Below are positions 21,353 through 32,125 of a stretch of DNA of 64,000 bases, one piece after another. A program made the position numbers and the translations under genes. This stretch comes from Nymphaea colorata (lineage: Eukaryota > Streptophyta > Magnoliopsida > Nymphaeales > Nymphaeaceae). How positions within the stretch are numbered: position 1 is the stretch's first letter; every line of letters begins with the position of its first letter. The notes beneath the pieces were generated by a model. It was given only the letters and a program-made list of their open reading frames with translations, did not search any database and was not told where the DNA came from. Location: positions 496,001 through 560,000 of the forward strand of contig NC_045145.1 in NCBI RefSeq assembly GCF_008831285.2. The letters run 5' to 3'.

Positions 21353-22322
21353 GTGTCTGTGTGTAATAAAGTGGCACAACATGTGTTCAATTGTTAGAAT
21401 ATAAGTTGATAACACAATGGGAATGCAGTTCAATCACATGAACTGATTCAACCAACGGTAATGTGTATTAAGGTTTGTTACTCCTAAAGAAATGTTTACT
21501 CTAGACTCTCAAGCAAGAGAGCAATTTCTCCTTCAAAAAAATTGTGGAACCAGCAACTGAACGTAGGAATGAAGATGATGCACATCAGACTTCACGGGAT
21601 GCTGACTTCTATATTCTTTGTCCCAAGCTTACAACAAGCAGATCATGGACGCGTTGAAGATCATGAAGATAAAGACATCATGTAAGGGAAATTAAAAAAA
21701 GAGGGCAATCATGTTGATAACCAACTATTTACACATGTTCAACAGGTAGACTCTTGGTGATGTAAATTTTAATCCAAGGTTTGGTGGTGTTGAAACAGAC
21801 ATGTTGGATGTGTATACTCATTCATGCATGTCTATTGACATCTTGGCCTTGAATTTTCCATTTATATGAGATATGATGCCTGTGGCTGATGTTTCAGAAC
21901 TTGTTTGGCTGGCTGGCATTGTGGGCTCAAAATGTCTGGAGTTGAAGAACTTCAAAATTAATGTGGGGAAATGAGATGAAGGGTTTGTTGTTTTCAGCTA
22001 GACATAGAAAGTGAAGTTTTACCATCTATTATTGTCTTGGGATTTAAACCTTGCTGTGCCATTAACGTTGACTACAAAACCAGTTTAAGATACATAGAGA
22101 GGGGAAAAAAATTGAGGGGTGTTATGTCAACATGAAAAGTGTTTGGCAAAGAGTAACATGGCAGCCATATGCAAAAGCAAAGTGCAGGGTCCATGTCATC
22201 CATCCAGAACTTCTTGGTGGTTGGGGCCCCTGAGACAATATCTCTTTGGTGAAGGAATCTCATTCCTCATGGGTGGACTCCTTTTTTGTCACCCAACTGT
22301 CCCCTTTTTTACTCTCGCTCTG

Positions 22323-22379
22323 TCTCTCTCTCTCTCTTTCTCTCACACACACATACACAGATGCATGCATGCATGCATG
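22323..22379. repeat. Compound (CT)n (CA)n (ATGC)n microsatellite
   Basis: CT run, then CA run, then 'atgcatgcatgcatgcatg', all read directly. Confidence 0.9.
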
Positions 22380-22621
22380 GATATTGACACATACAGAGTA
22401 AAGCATAAAAAATAGGAACTAGGAAATATCAGATGGAAGATTGAAGTTTGAAGAAATAGATAGAAAGTACTGCAGTTGCTGCTTCACGGCATGTTTGTTG
22501 TTGAGCTGAGCAAACTTGCTCCATAGACTGCATACACAAACAAAAAATGGAAATTAGGCAATGTTCCAGCAATAAAAGGAGGCTATGTCACCAAATCAGT
22601 TGAAGTTACCTTATGTAATGA

Positions 22622-22663
22622 ACACACAGACACACACACACACACACACAGAGAGTGAGAGAA
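22622..22663. repeat. (CA)n(GA)n microsatellite
   Basis: CA repeats to about 22,650 followed by GA-rich sequence, immediately before the first tandem 'gggcttcttcctc' block. Confidence 0.9.
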
Positions 22664-22669
22664 AGAGAA

Positions 22670-25600
22670 GTGTTAAAGGGGCTTCTTCCTCAGTGAATGA
22701 GTAATGCAATCTTTTGGTGCTTAAAGCCAGTTCAAGCACCTTTCTGCCATTCTTTTGGGTCTATCATGAATAAAATTATTCTCTTATCACTGTCTTTTTT
22801 ACTGCTGGATGCTTTGGATTAAATTGATTTCATAACTGTCCTCTTTTTTGCTTTAGTTTGTATGAATACCCTTTGTCTATGGTAAAGAAAATGATGTTCT
22901 CGTCACTTTGTCTCTTTTATTGGTGGATATTATGGATTAAATTCATATAACAACTGCCCTTTTTTGCTTTAGTTTATACAAATACCCTTGGCCTATCCTA
23001 ATGAAAATGATCCTGAGAAAGAAGGGTTAAAGGGGCTTCTTCCTCAATGGATGAGCAATGCAATCTTTTAGTGCTTAAAGCCAGTTCAAGCATCTTGCAG
23101 CCATTCTTTTGGGTCTGTCGTAAATAAAATTATTCTCTTATCACCGTCTTTTTGACTGCTGGATGCTTTGGATTAAATTCATTTCATAACTGTCTTTTTT
23201 TTGCTCTAGTTTGTATGAATACCGTTTGTCTATGGTAAAGAAAATGATGTTCTCGTCACTTTGTCTATTACAGGTGCATATTATGGATTAAATTCATATC
23301 ATAACTGCCTTTTTTTTTGCTTTAGTTTATACGAATAGCCTTGGTCTATCTTAATTAAGATGATGCTCTTGCCTCCTCTTAGATTGAGCCTGTTGATTCC
23401 TTCCTTGAAGAGTTGGCTACCAAATAGCCATGAACTCATGATCACCACATGGATGCTCTCTAGTTTCCTTTAAAAAAAAAAAGGTAGAAGGGCAACCATG
23501 TGCATGGTGTCCTTTTCTTTGTTTTCTTTTCTCCTTTCTTTAATGGACAGGTAGATTTGATTCTCCATTTTCAAATGGGTTGGCCCTCCGTGATGAACAG
23601 ATTGTTATTTTTAGAGTGAGTGGGAGTTTTTGAGTGCACCCATCAACATCATTGAATCAAAATCATTTAGGCTAAAATGCCCCATTGTACTACCTCTACC
23701 ACTTAAATGTTCTAAGTGTCATCCACTCAAGGACTGCCTAGCTCATTGATGCCCACTTCGTGCATGTTGACAGGTTGGAGCATGGTAGGCTTTGAACTCT
23801 AGCAATTTCGAAAATTCTGACTTCCTGTTTGTGATTAAGCAATTCCAAAGCTTGGTGATTCGATAAAAGGTCAAATTTAAATCAGTTATCCAAGCACTTA
23901 AATCGATCAGATATATAAGAAAAAAATCAAATTTAAATTTGCGTTTGCACTTACCGTCTGAACCTGTTGCACCCACTAAGCATATGTGTCTGCGTTTTAC
24001 CACATTCCAACTTAGCTTTTAACAAATATTCAATCTAATTGAGATTCCTTTATTCAATTCAGGTAAATATCTTATAAATAATATCCATATCTTTTGAATT
24101 AAATATTGTAGTATATATATATATATATATCATAACGTGGTACTGATCTTAGTTGTGTATTTAAAAGTCGGATTTGGATTTAGATGTAAAAATGAAACCA
24201 GAATTTGAATCGGATTTGAATTGGAATTGAAAAATTAAATTTGAATATGATATGAAAATTTCTTTCATTCATATTCAAATCCAAACATATATATAAACAT
24301 CGAATAAAGGGGGTGTGATTCACCAACGATGTGTTCCTTCAGCGTACGCCCATTCTTGCCCGATTCTAGAATTGGCCACATTCTATGGGCGATAGAGTAG
24401 CCTGTAGGGGATAAGAATCAAATCTTTTACTGGTGGATATTATGGATTAAATTCATATCACAACTGCTTTTTTTTTTTTCTTTAGTTTATGGGAAGGGTT
24501 AAAGGGGCTTCTTCCTCAATGAACGAGCAGTACAATCTCTTAGTGCTTAATGCCAGTTCAAGCACCTTGCAGCCATTCTTTTGGGTCTATCGTAAATAAA
24601 AGTATTCTCTTATCACTGTCTTTTTGACTGCTGGATGCTTCGGATTAAATTCATTTCATAACTGTCTTTTTTTGCTTTAGTTTTTACAAATACCCTTCGT
24701 CTATCGTAAAGAAAATGATGTTCTCGTCACTTTATCTCTTTTACTGGTGGAAATTATGGATTAAATTCATATCACAACTGCCTTTTTTTCTTTAGTTTAT
24801 ACGAATACCCTTGGTCTATCATAATGAAAATGATGCTCTTGTCACCGTGTTTTCTTAACTGGTTGGTGGTTTGGATTAAATTCATTTCACAACTGTGTTT
24901 TTTGCTTTAGTTTATATGAATACCCTTAAGAGGCTGAAGCCCCTTTCTTTTTTCTTCAAACCCAGTCCTCGGTGGAGAGCAGTACACATGTCAACTAAAG
25001 TGTCACACATCTATCTTTTGCCATCTCTAGCAGTAGTACTCATAATAAATGAACTAACAGTGAACATTTGTTGGTTCGACCAACTACGCTACACCGCTTG
25101 GGGCTTTCTCCATATGTGGGGACATAATGAATTGCAAAGGGTCAATTTTGTATAGGATTATTACAAACAGACATCAAATGCAATTTAGCTATTCTACTTT
25201 GTGGAATAAAATTAAATTGATCTAGTTAGATTCTGTTGTAAGAAGAAGAAAAAGAGAAGAAATATTCTAGTTATAAACCACATATTAGACGAATAAGAGA
25301 CCATATGGACTCACTGATCTCTTAGCAACTTGATTTACATTCTCATTTGAGAGATTCAATAATACCCATCAAGTACATTATATTCTAATTTCTCTTATAA
25401 CACTATGACATATTTTTTAAATTAATGGTATTTGATTTTTTTAACATTTTAAAGTTGAGAAAAATAATTAATGCTGAGACAACATTAAAAATTTAAAACA
25501 AATAATCTCTTAAGAAAATGAATGACAGTCTGGAAAAAAAAAAGCAAAGGGGCAAATATCAATTTGTTCTTGATAACTCAATTGGGATTTTAATAGGAAA

Positions 25601-26297
25601 AGAAAATATGAAGCATCTAAAGATTGTAGGCTGAACCACACGCAAGTGGACAAAGGTATGACAAAAATGAAAGAAAAAAAATTGACTTTGTCTTCATTTT
25701 CACATTCTCTTCACTTACATACCTCTCCATGAATGCACTTAGCCTATAATGTTTATTTTTCTGATGGAAGAACGATTTTTTATTTTTGGAGTTATTGTTG
25801 GATTTTGCTTCTTGCATCACTTGTTTTAAACCCTCAACTGCAGCCTTTTGGAGAAATCAAGAAAGCCCACTTGAAAGGAAATAGCTGAAAAAACTAGTAA
25901 CAACACCTAGCCCTGGCTATCTAATTGGTCTGAGCCAACGTGTGGGTAGTGCCACTTGATCATTCACTCTTGCTATTGTTAGGGAGACCTTTCACATCCC
26001 CCCACCCATAGTGGGTGATGTGCAAGTTGCAACAGCACCACCACTTCTGCAAGGATGATGGCACGAACAAGTTGTACTTCTAGTCAATGGTCAGATCGCA
26101 AAACTAGGATGGGCTAAATAAAATTTTGGATTTCGAAAAAGAAATCATGCATCTTAGCTTTTTACATAATACAATGAAAAATCAGACAAACGTGAGGAAG
26201 AGGAAGTGTTGGTGATGTAGAACTTTGTGGTTCGGGAATCATGGACCTTGCCAGCCTGTAGAGCACTTCCTTCGTCTTCCCTCTCCTTCCATTTTCA
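22670..26297 (+). repeat. Inverted-repeat arm B: 5' flank of the main NLR
   Basis: It is the reverse complement (diverged) of 2,665-4,262 and ends 60 bp before the NLR start at 26,358. Conserved blocks in order include expanded ~116-bp repeats (22.7-24.9 kb), 'gagagcagtacacatgt' (about 24,975), 'catcaaatgcaatttagct' (25,173), 'aagcccacttgaaagg' (25,863) and 'gtacttctagtcaatgg' (about 26,074). It is longer than arm A because the tandem repeats are expanded and about 1 kb of unrelated DNA (23.4-24.4 kb) lies between them. It likely contained the NLR promoter. Confidence 0.75.
22673..24930 (-). repeat. Expanded, inverted ~116-bp tandem repeats in a trimer-like pattern
   Basis: Repeats related to 3903-4262 but on the opposite strand: 'gaataccctttgtc'-like starts occur near 22,861, 22,976, 23,213, 23,328, 24,685, 24,797 and 24,913. 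A specific variant block beginning 'ttaaaggggcttcttcctc' recurs at about 22,673, 23,027 and 24,499. The first spacing is 354 bp, three basic periods. The block 23.4-24.43 kb is unrelated insertion-like DNA with a (TA)n run at 24,111-24,130 and a 'ggatttggattt' patch at 24.16-24.31 kb. Confidence 0.8.
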
Positions 26298-26357
26298 GAT
26301 TTCTAGTTCTCTTCCTCTGCTAGCTCTTCTTCCACCAAGAAAAAAACAGAGGAGGAG

Positions 26358-26833
26358 ATGACAACAGTAATCAACACCCTTGTGTAAACACCTCTTTCTA
26401 TTCTGTTGGGGGATGTAACCAGCTTGTTGAAAGAAAAGGTGGACCTCATCTTGAATGCCAAAGACAATCTCGAGGTGTCCAGCAGAAGCTGAGATACTTT
26501 GGGAAGGCCCTCAAATTCACAGATCGCAAGCCTCTTTTCAGCAATGAGCACAACAGAGATCTGGAGAGAGAGCTGAAGGATATTTTCTATGATGCCCAGG
26601 ACATCATCGAAGGATGCCAAAGCACAATTGCAATTTGCAAAAGGGACAAGTCTATAACTTCATGGAACAAGGTAAGGAAGCCCTGGGCCATTCTGTGCTG
26701 TTGCTTTAAGGAACATGTATCTGCTTCCTACAACCTTGCAATTGATATTAAAAATATCAACCAAAAGCTTGATAAAAAAGAAAAAAATAAGATAATGGCG
26801 GATGTGCTCGGAATAACACCGAGATATTGGTAG
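26358..26833 (+). pseudogene. NLR copy 2: RX-CC domain
   Basis: It begins MTTVINTLV, stop, then TPLSILLGDVTSLLKEKV and LILNAKDNLEV, a typical RX-CC first helix. After a frame change comes QQKLRYFGKALKF, then LKDIFYDAQDIIEGC, which matches the EDVID-type motif ('DAEDVID') that contacts the NB-ARC/LRR in this family. It ends with KNINQKLDKKEKN and GITPR before a TAG, while the reading into NB-ARC (DIGSEGPVHGEH) is in the next frame. Confidence 0.8.
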
Positions 26834-26885
26834 TGAGGGTCCTGTTCATGGTGAACATGACAACCCCCAAGAGACCACCCATCAC

Positions 26886-27660
26886 ATGGGTGTACAACCA
26901 CCTACAGGGAGGGAGGATGATAAAAAGGTGATAGTAGAAAAGCTCTTGTCGAATGACTCTATACAAAGTAGTAAGGCACAGAAGGGTGGTGTTTCTATTA
27001 TTTCTATTGCAGGAAAAGGTGGAATCGGCAAAACAACTCTTGCAAAAATGGTCTTTAAAGAACTCGAAGAACATTTTGGAAAACGTAGATGGTGGGTTTG
27101 TGTTTCGGAGAGGCCAAACCGTAAGGTTTTGGTGCGGCAGATACTAAGGGAAGTGTGCAAGGGATCTAGAGAAAACCCTGATTGTTCCATGAGTGAGTTG
27201 TGCACACAATTACAGAATGAGCTCTTAAAGGAAAAATTTTTGTTGGTCCTAGATGATGTGTGGGAACTAGAATGGTGGGGGGAAGAGGTAGAGGGAACAT
27301 TGATGGCGGGTGCAATGGGTAGCAATATTTTGATTACCAGTAGAAAGAAAAATGTATCAAAAGGGATGCGTGCTTCTTATGTCCATGAATTACCAGAATT
27401 TAGCTTTGACCAAAGCTGGGAGTTGTTTCTAAAGGAGGCAAGCCAAACAGAAGAAGATTTGGTGATGCATAGGATCAGAGATGTTGGAGAGAGAATAGTA
27501 AGCAAGTGTGGTGGGTTGCTGCTTGTGATTAAGACGGTAGGGTCGATGATGCGTACCAAGAAATGCATACAAAAGACTGGAAATTCGTGGAGGGTAGTAA
27601 GATATGGGAATGGGAGATGCCTGCAGCTGAAATCGGTGGCAAAATTCTTCCAGGTCTCAT
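26886..27660 (+). pseudogene. NLR copy 2: NB-ARC domain
   Basis: A 259-codon open stretch. P-loop GKGGIGKTT at residues 43-51 (27,012 on), WWVCVSE (RNBS-A end), KFLLVLDDVWE (kinase-2 with both aspartates), GSNILITSR (RNBS-B), and CGGLLLVIKTVGSMMRTKK at the GLPL site. The proline of GLPL is replaced by leucine (CTG), a change rare in working NLRs and reachable by one C-to-T step from CCG. The final 30 codons of this frame are out of register; the true continuation starts in another frame near 27,563. Confidence 0.9.
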
Positions 27661-28054
27661 GCTGAGCTATGATGACTTGCCGCATTATTTGAAGAGCTGT
27701 TTTGTGTATTGCTGCATTTATCCAAAGGATTATAAGATTGAAAGGGAGAGATTGATCTGGCAATGGTTGGCGCATGGATTGATAGAGGAAAAGGAAGGCA
27801 TAGATGTGGAAGTGACAGCAAACCAATACATTGATGATCTGATGAACTGATGCTTGATTGAAAAGGCGCATGGATATGGTTATGAGGGCACTCATTTCAC
27901 GTTGCATGACATTTTGCATGACCTTGCCTTATATATAGGTGGAAGGGAATATAGCCATGCCTCTGCTACTGAGCACACCCACCATCTGTCATTACTTAGT
28001 GTACACGATGATGCAGAGGCACACAAGCCTAATGCCTTGGAAACAACAAATTAG
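27563..28054 (+). pseudogene. NLR copy 2: winged-helix and MHD region
   Basis: It reads LMLSYDDLPHYLKSCFVYCC then IYPKDYKI and LIWQWLAHGLIEE (RNBS-D and winged helix), DDLMN, a TGA at 27848-27850, then CLIEKAHGYG and THFTLHDILHDLALYI. The last block is the MHD region, here with LHD instead of MHD. The TGA occupies the position of an Arg codon in copy 1 (NR), consistent with CGA to TGA. The frame closes at 28,054 after ALETTN. Confidence 0.85.
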
Positions 28055-28056
28055 AC

Positions 28057-29248
28057 TTGCCTCTGTTTTATATTAAACACATAACCAATTTCAAGTGGTT
28101 GAGGGTGTTGTCATTGAGGGCATGTCAGAATATTCATGAGTTGCCAAAGTCCATTGAAGACCTTTCACTTCTAAAATATATCGATCTCAGCTATGCTAAA
28201 GTGAGACGGATGCCCAGTTCAATCGTCAGGCTCTGTAACTTGCAAACATTGGATTTAAGTCATAGTGATATTGAAGAGTTGCCCAAGGAAATGGGCGAAC
28301 TGTGCAACTTGAGGTATCTTGGGCTGAAAGGAACAAAGTGTTTGGAATTTGTAGTTGAAGGCTTGGGGAAGCTTACCAATTTACGGACCTTGCATTGGTT
28401 TATGGTATGCGATGACAAAGGGAAGACAAGAGGTTGCAATATTATTGAACTAAAAGACTTGAACAAACTAAAGGGGGAATTGTCCATTGAAGGTTCGCGG
28501 GGAGGAAGGGTGAAAGTGATCGACACAAAGAAGGTGCATCTCAAGCAGAGGCATGAGCTGAACGGTGTGGATTTGTACTTCAAGGTGGGAGACGATGACA
28601 GAGTGGGTAGTGCTTCTGAAGAGAGGGGTTTGCTGGAGGCTTTGGAACCACCACATGGCACAGAGAGGTTGGCAATTTGTGATTATGAAGGAGATAGGCC
28701 AGTGTGGTATTTGGACACCAACTATGTGGACCTGCGGACACTATGCCTGGAACGTTGCCCATTGTTGGCAACAGATAGGAATTAAATCATTGGAAAAATT
28801 GGAGGTCAGAGAATGCCCAACATTCTGTGCATTGCCGAGCATGCATTTGTTGAAGTCCTTGACTATTTCTGACTACGATGGGCTCAACACGATTGGTGAC
28901 TTGCCTAAATTGGAGACGTTGCATGTGTATGGAAGTGGCAATGGGGTGCCTCAGTGGATGTTGGGTCTCTCCCAACTGGAGACATTGTACCTATACTCTT
29001 TCTCTGAGGACATCAGCTTGGGAGGCCACTGGCAATGCCTCCCCAAACTGAGAAGACTATGGCTTTCTAAGTTCCCCAATCTGAAGTCTCTGGTGGACGT
29101 CAATAATATTACTCGACAACAAAATGAAACAACATGTCCCACGGATGCACAGCAACAGATTGCCTGCCTCTCCAAGCTTGAAATGTTGACAATTATCTCA
29201 TGTCCAGCACTCCATCTGCCGCAGGACTTAAGCGACCATTTTAGGTGA
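28057..29248 (+). pseudogene. NLR copy 2: leucine-rich repeats
   Basis: Repeats such as LRVLSLRACQNIHELPKSIE, LLKYIDLSYAKVRRMPSSI, LQTLDLSHSDIEELPKEMG and LRYLGLKGTKCLEFV follow the plant LxxLxxLxL spacing with ELP-type ends. Later irregular repeats (RLAICDYEGDRPV, LEKLEVREC, LETLHVYGSG, LETLYLYSF) lead to the C-terminal tail SKLEMLTIISCPALHLPQDL, stop TGA at 29,246-29,248. A one-base gain near 28,780 splits the domain. The tail after about 28,960 is the part shared with copies 1, 3 and the 15.8-kb remnant. Confidence 0.88.
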
Positions 29249-30204
29249 AAGATTACACGTGTATAGATAATGTTACTGAAAATCAGTGACAAATTGTAAT
29301 TAATTATCTTGGTTAAATATGTGTGTTGCCATTTCGTTGCCGCTCTTGTTTGATTTACGCATCAACAGAGTCTTGTCTAGCTGTTTTAAACTTGCTCAAA
29401 TTGATGACCATCTCTCTCATTTGTTTTTTTTGTAATTGAAAACAAAAATCAATTATCTGAATACCAGCACGTACCTTGTATAAATGATAAATGTGATGCT
29501 GTTTGGGTCAAACAGAAGGCAATGTCCTTTGGCTTGAATCGATACAGATACTAGAAAATACCTTTTTCCTTTAACAAAATTTTAAAAAACAATTTCAAAT
29601 ATTATCTTGTTTTATATCCATCAATTGATGCACAAAGGCCCCGATTAATTAGCTGATATGATAAAATCCCAAGCTGGCCATTATTTGAGTGATCTTCAAA
29701 GTTTTCTTTTTCATATTTACGCCATGAATATGCATTTAATCATCTTCACAAATTTAAAACACATACCCACAAACTGAAAAACCTGCGTACATTTGAAAAA
29801 AATATGTGGAAACTACTTATACTCAAATAATTTATAAATCATGCATTTTATAGTGTGTTTTTTTAATTCAAGTGGATATTTGAAAGCATTGAAATTATAA
29901 AATTTTTGAAAAGTGTAAGATTCTAAGAAAAATCACACCAACATGTCCATATGAGGCTTTTGGCATCGGTTGTTTTATATGGAAGCAGGCCCTCCTGGGT
30001 CACCTGTTTCTCAGTAATTTACTTGATTGGCAAAAGTTTAATAACAGCATGTGAATGTATAACCTGGGCTCGGTCCAGCCATCAAGTCTCATGCCTGCTC
30101 GCCCCAGCCATCAAGATCCAAGCCCATGTTTGGTGCAGCTTCGCTTGACAGTAACGAAATTAAAAGAAAAGAACATACTTAACCTGACATTATTTGACTG
30201 TAAT

Positions 30205-30239
<35 letters not shown>
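29249..30239. other. Non-genic stretch downstream of NLR copy 2
   Basis: AT-rich, probably NLR 3' flank; no gene recognised. It ends in a (TA)n microsatellite at 30,209-30,239, which also marks the left break of the copy-3 flank. Confidence 0.5.
30209..30239. repeat. (TA)n microsatellite
   Basis: About 15 TA units, directly at the left edge of the third NLR flank copy. Confidence 0.9.
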
Positions 30240-30242
<3 letters not shown>

Positions 30243-31100
30243 CTCCTATAACACTGGGTTTTAAAATATTGGCATTTGATTTTTTACTGATGTAAAGTGA
30301 GAAAAATAATTAATGCTGAGACATCATTAAAAATTTAAATCAAATAATTTATTTAAAAAAACTAATCACAGTTTGGAGAAAAAAAGAAGCTAAAATACCA
30401 GGCATCTAAAGAAGGTACGCTGAGCGGCACACAAGTGGACAAAAATGTAAAGAAAGAAATCGACTTTCGTCAAAAAGAAAAAACACTTAAATTTGATGAA
30501 AATAAACTTCTGGTTCAAAATCATCAGCATCTGACCCAACTATTCCACTCCCTTCACACACCTATCAAGATAGCAGTCGAGTTCTACTGCTATATATATA
30601 TATATATATATATACATATGTATATATATATATATATAAGCTACAGGAATAATGTTGGATTTCTTCTTTTAAACCAACATGATAGCAAATAGTTAACCTT
30701 GCCTGGCTAGTGCCACTTGATCTTGCTCTGTTGCTATTGTTAGAGAGACCTTTCACACCTAGTACTGAGCTCATGGTTCTGTCAAACAGGGTTTGTTGAA
30801 AGACAACAGCTGAACTGCATTAGTACGAGTCCCATAAGTTTGGCGTGGACGTTGATAGCTACCTGTGGGCCTAGCTGGGCCTTCCCTTGTGGCTCGGAAA
30901 AGTTGTGCTTCTAGTCATTGGCCAGATCACAACTCCGATGGCCTAACTAAAATTTTTTGTTTTGAAAAAAAAAAAAAAGAGTGGGCAGGTTATGTACTCT
31001 CCACCAATTTCGTAGAACTGAAGTTTACCAGTCGACAGTAATTGTCAGCCACCTGGTTTCTACATTTGTCTCTTTGTCTTTCTTCGAGAAACCGGGGAAG
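30240..31100 (+). repeat. Third copy of the NLR 5' flank
   Basis: Direct-orientation match to 25.39-26.1 kb: 'aataattaatgctgagac', 'caagtggacaaa', 'gtgccacttgatc', 'gagacctttcacacc', 'gtgcttctagtcattggcc'. It ends just before an ATG at 31,101 that begins an NLR-like N-terminus. A TA/'catatg' microsatellite (30,591-30,638) is inserted. It shares with arm A a segment ('gttctgtcaaacaggg') that arm B lacks. Confidence 0.75.
30591..30638. repeat. (TA)n-'catatg'-(TA)n microsatellite
   Basis: Two TA runs around a short 'tacatatgta' centre; self-complementary. Confidence 0.9.
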
Positions 31101-31165
31101 ATGGCAATAGTAACGAATGCACATGCAGAAGCACCCATTTCTAATCTGTTCCAGTTGGTAACGTT
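31101..31165 (+). pseudogene. NLR copy 3: N-terminal scrap
   Basis: ATG at 31101 gives MAIVTNAHAEAPISNLFQLV, aligned position by position with copy 2's MTTVINTLV-TPLSILLGDV. It follows the shared 5' flank, as in copy 2. Homology ends within about 65 bp and the remaining CC, NB-ARC and most LRR are missing. It supports the ATG chosen for copy 2. Confidence 0.6.
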
Positions 31166-31721
31166 AAAAAAATTTAAAAGAATGTTAAAAAAATTAAGTA
31201 TAAGAAAGAACCCATGAATTTTCTAGCTAAGTACCATCGAGTATTTAATTTGGCTACTTTTTATTAAATAAAAAATTAAGATAAGTACAATGTTGTTTTT
31301 TTTTTAGAGATAGGCATGTAGTACTATTGAATCGGGTCATGTAATCAAATATTTTTAGTTAGATAATAAGTTCAAGTGTTAAGGACGTTATTGTAAATCA
31401 ATTTAAATTATCTCTTTCCCTTTCTTTTATATCAAAACAAGCTTTTATAATAATCTTTTTCATTTTCTTCTCCTTTTCTTTTCTTTCCCTACCAATTTTC
31501 TTTCAATTCCTTTCCTTTCTTGGCCCTCCCATCCATTAATCATTTCCTTAAGTTTCATTCCATCCAAACAAGGCAAAAAAGAGAAGGCCGAAGAACCCAC
31601 CGGGTTGCACCACCCCAGGACCTTAACCACTCTATTCGACTAGCTATCTTAGGCTTTGTTTGGAACATCACTTCTATCCTTACATTTAGCCGTCATAGTT
31701 ATAGGCAAATGATCTAGTCAT
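31166..31721. other. Non-genic gap inside NLR copy 3
   Basis: No coding signal. 'catccaaacaaggc' (about 31,561) and 'ggctttgtttgg' (31,651) form an imperfect inverted pair about 100 bp apart, possibly the ends of a small MITE-like insert. Confidence 0.4.
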
Positions 31722-32125
31722 TGGCATGAGAGACTTGGTCATCCATCATGACACACCCTGAATATTTTATTACCAAATTTGAATTATAAGTCACATGTTT
31801 GTGAAACTTGCAAGCATGCTAAAATATCTATAGACCCCTGTTTTATTAATCTTTGGATAATGCTTTGTCTCCGTTTGAACTAGTGCATACTGACGTGTGG
31901 GGACCAGCCCCAGTGAACTCATACTTAATTTTTGTAATTACCTTACATTGATTGATTTTTTCAAAAAATACTTGGATTTATTTACTAAAAACCAAGGATG
32001 AAGTTTTTGCAAAAATTTCAAAAATTTTACAAAATAGTTGAAACTCAATTTGAAATCCATATAAAATGTCTTGAATCTGACAACAAAACTAGATATGAAT
32101 ACCAGTTTTCTGAACAATTTGAAAG
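31722..32125 (+). pseudogene. Copia integrase fragment (plus strand)
   Basis: It reads WHERLGHPS (the HHCC-type pre-integrase zinc motif), CETCKHAK, then FELVHTDVWGPAPVNSY, the first catalytic Asp of the integrase core. After frame changes come EIHIKCLESDN and EYQFSEQF, the second Asp region. The third acidic residue, RT and RNase H are absent. It lies inside NLR copy 3 and runs into the unassigned block in the same frame. Its orientation is opposite to the copia element at 33-37 kb. Confidence 0.75.

Larger units (their letters stand above)
20683..22670. other. Non-genic stretch
   Basis: No gene recognised. It contains a (TA)23 microsatellite at 21,304, and a compound CT/CA/ATGC and CA/GA microsatellite pair at 22.3-22.66 kb. 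Confidence 0.5.
26358..29248 (+). pseudogene. CNL-type NLR disease-resistance gene, copy 2 (near full length, broken)
   Basis: Domains follow the CNL order: RX-type coiled coil (26.36-26.8 kb), NB-ARC (26.89-27.6), winged helix (27.6-28.0) and LRR (28.06-29.25). Proteins of this class are cytoplasmic or nuclear pathogen sensors that switch from ADP to ATP and oligomerise. Breaks on the + strand: in-frame TAA at 26385; frame change near 26,480; frame change and stop near 26,815-26,833; frame change near 27,560; TGA at 27848; a one-base loss near 28,050 in a T run; a one-base gain near 28,780. There is no obvious intron in the NB-ARC. The start is the ATG at 26358, which matches the start of copy 3. 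At roughly 960 codons across all frames, its length is normal for the family. Some single-base shifts could be assembly error, but two in-frame stops remain. Confidence 0.9.

Noticed and set aside
25070-25090. 'ggttcgaccaa' as a tRNA T-loop
   Set aside because: No matching A-box, acceptor stem or anticodon arm could be found around it.
24895-25155. 86-codon open frame just upstream of the NLR
   Set aside because: It spans the end of the tandem repeat and the conserved flank; the inverted copy in arm A does not keep the frame.
26882-27325. Long minus-strand open frames opposite the NLR (also 27,377-27,919 and 28,260-28,661)
   Set aside because: They are antisense to well-recognised NB-ARC and LRR coding and show no motifs of their own.
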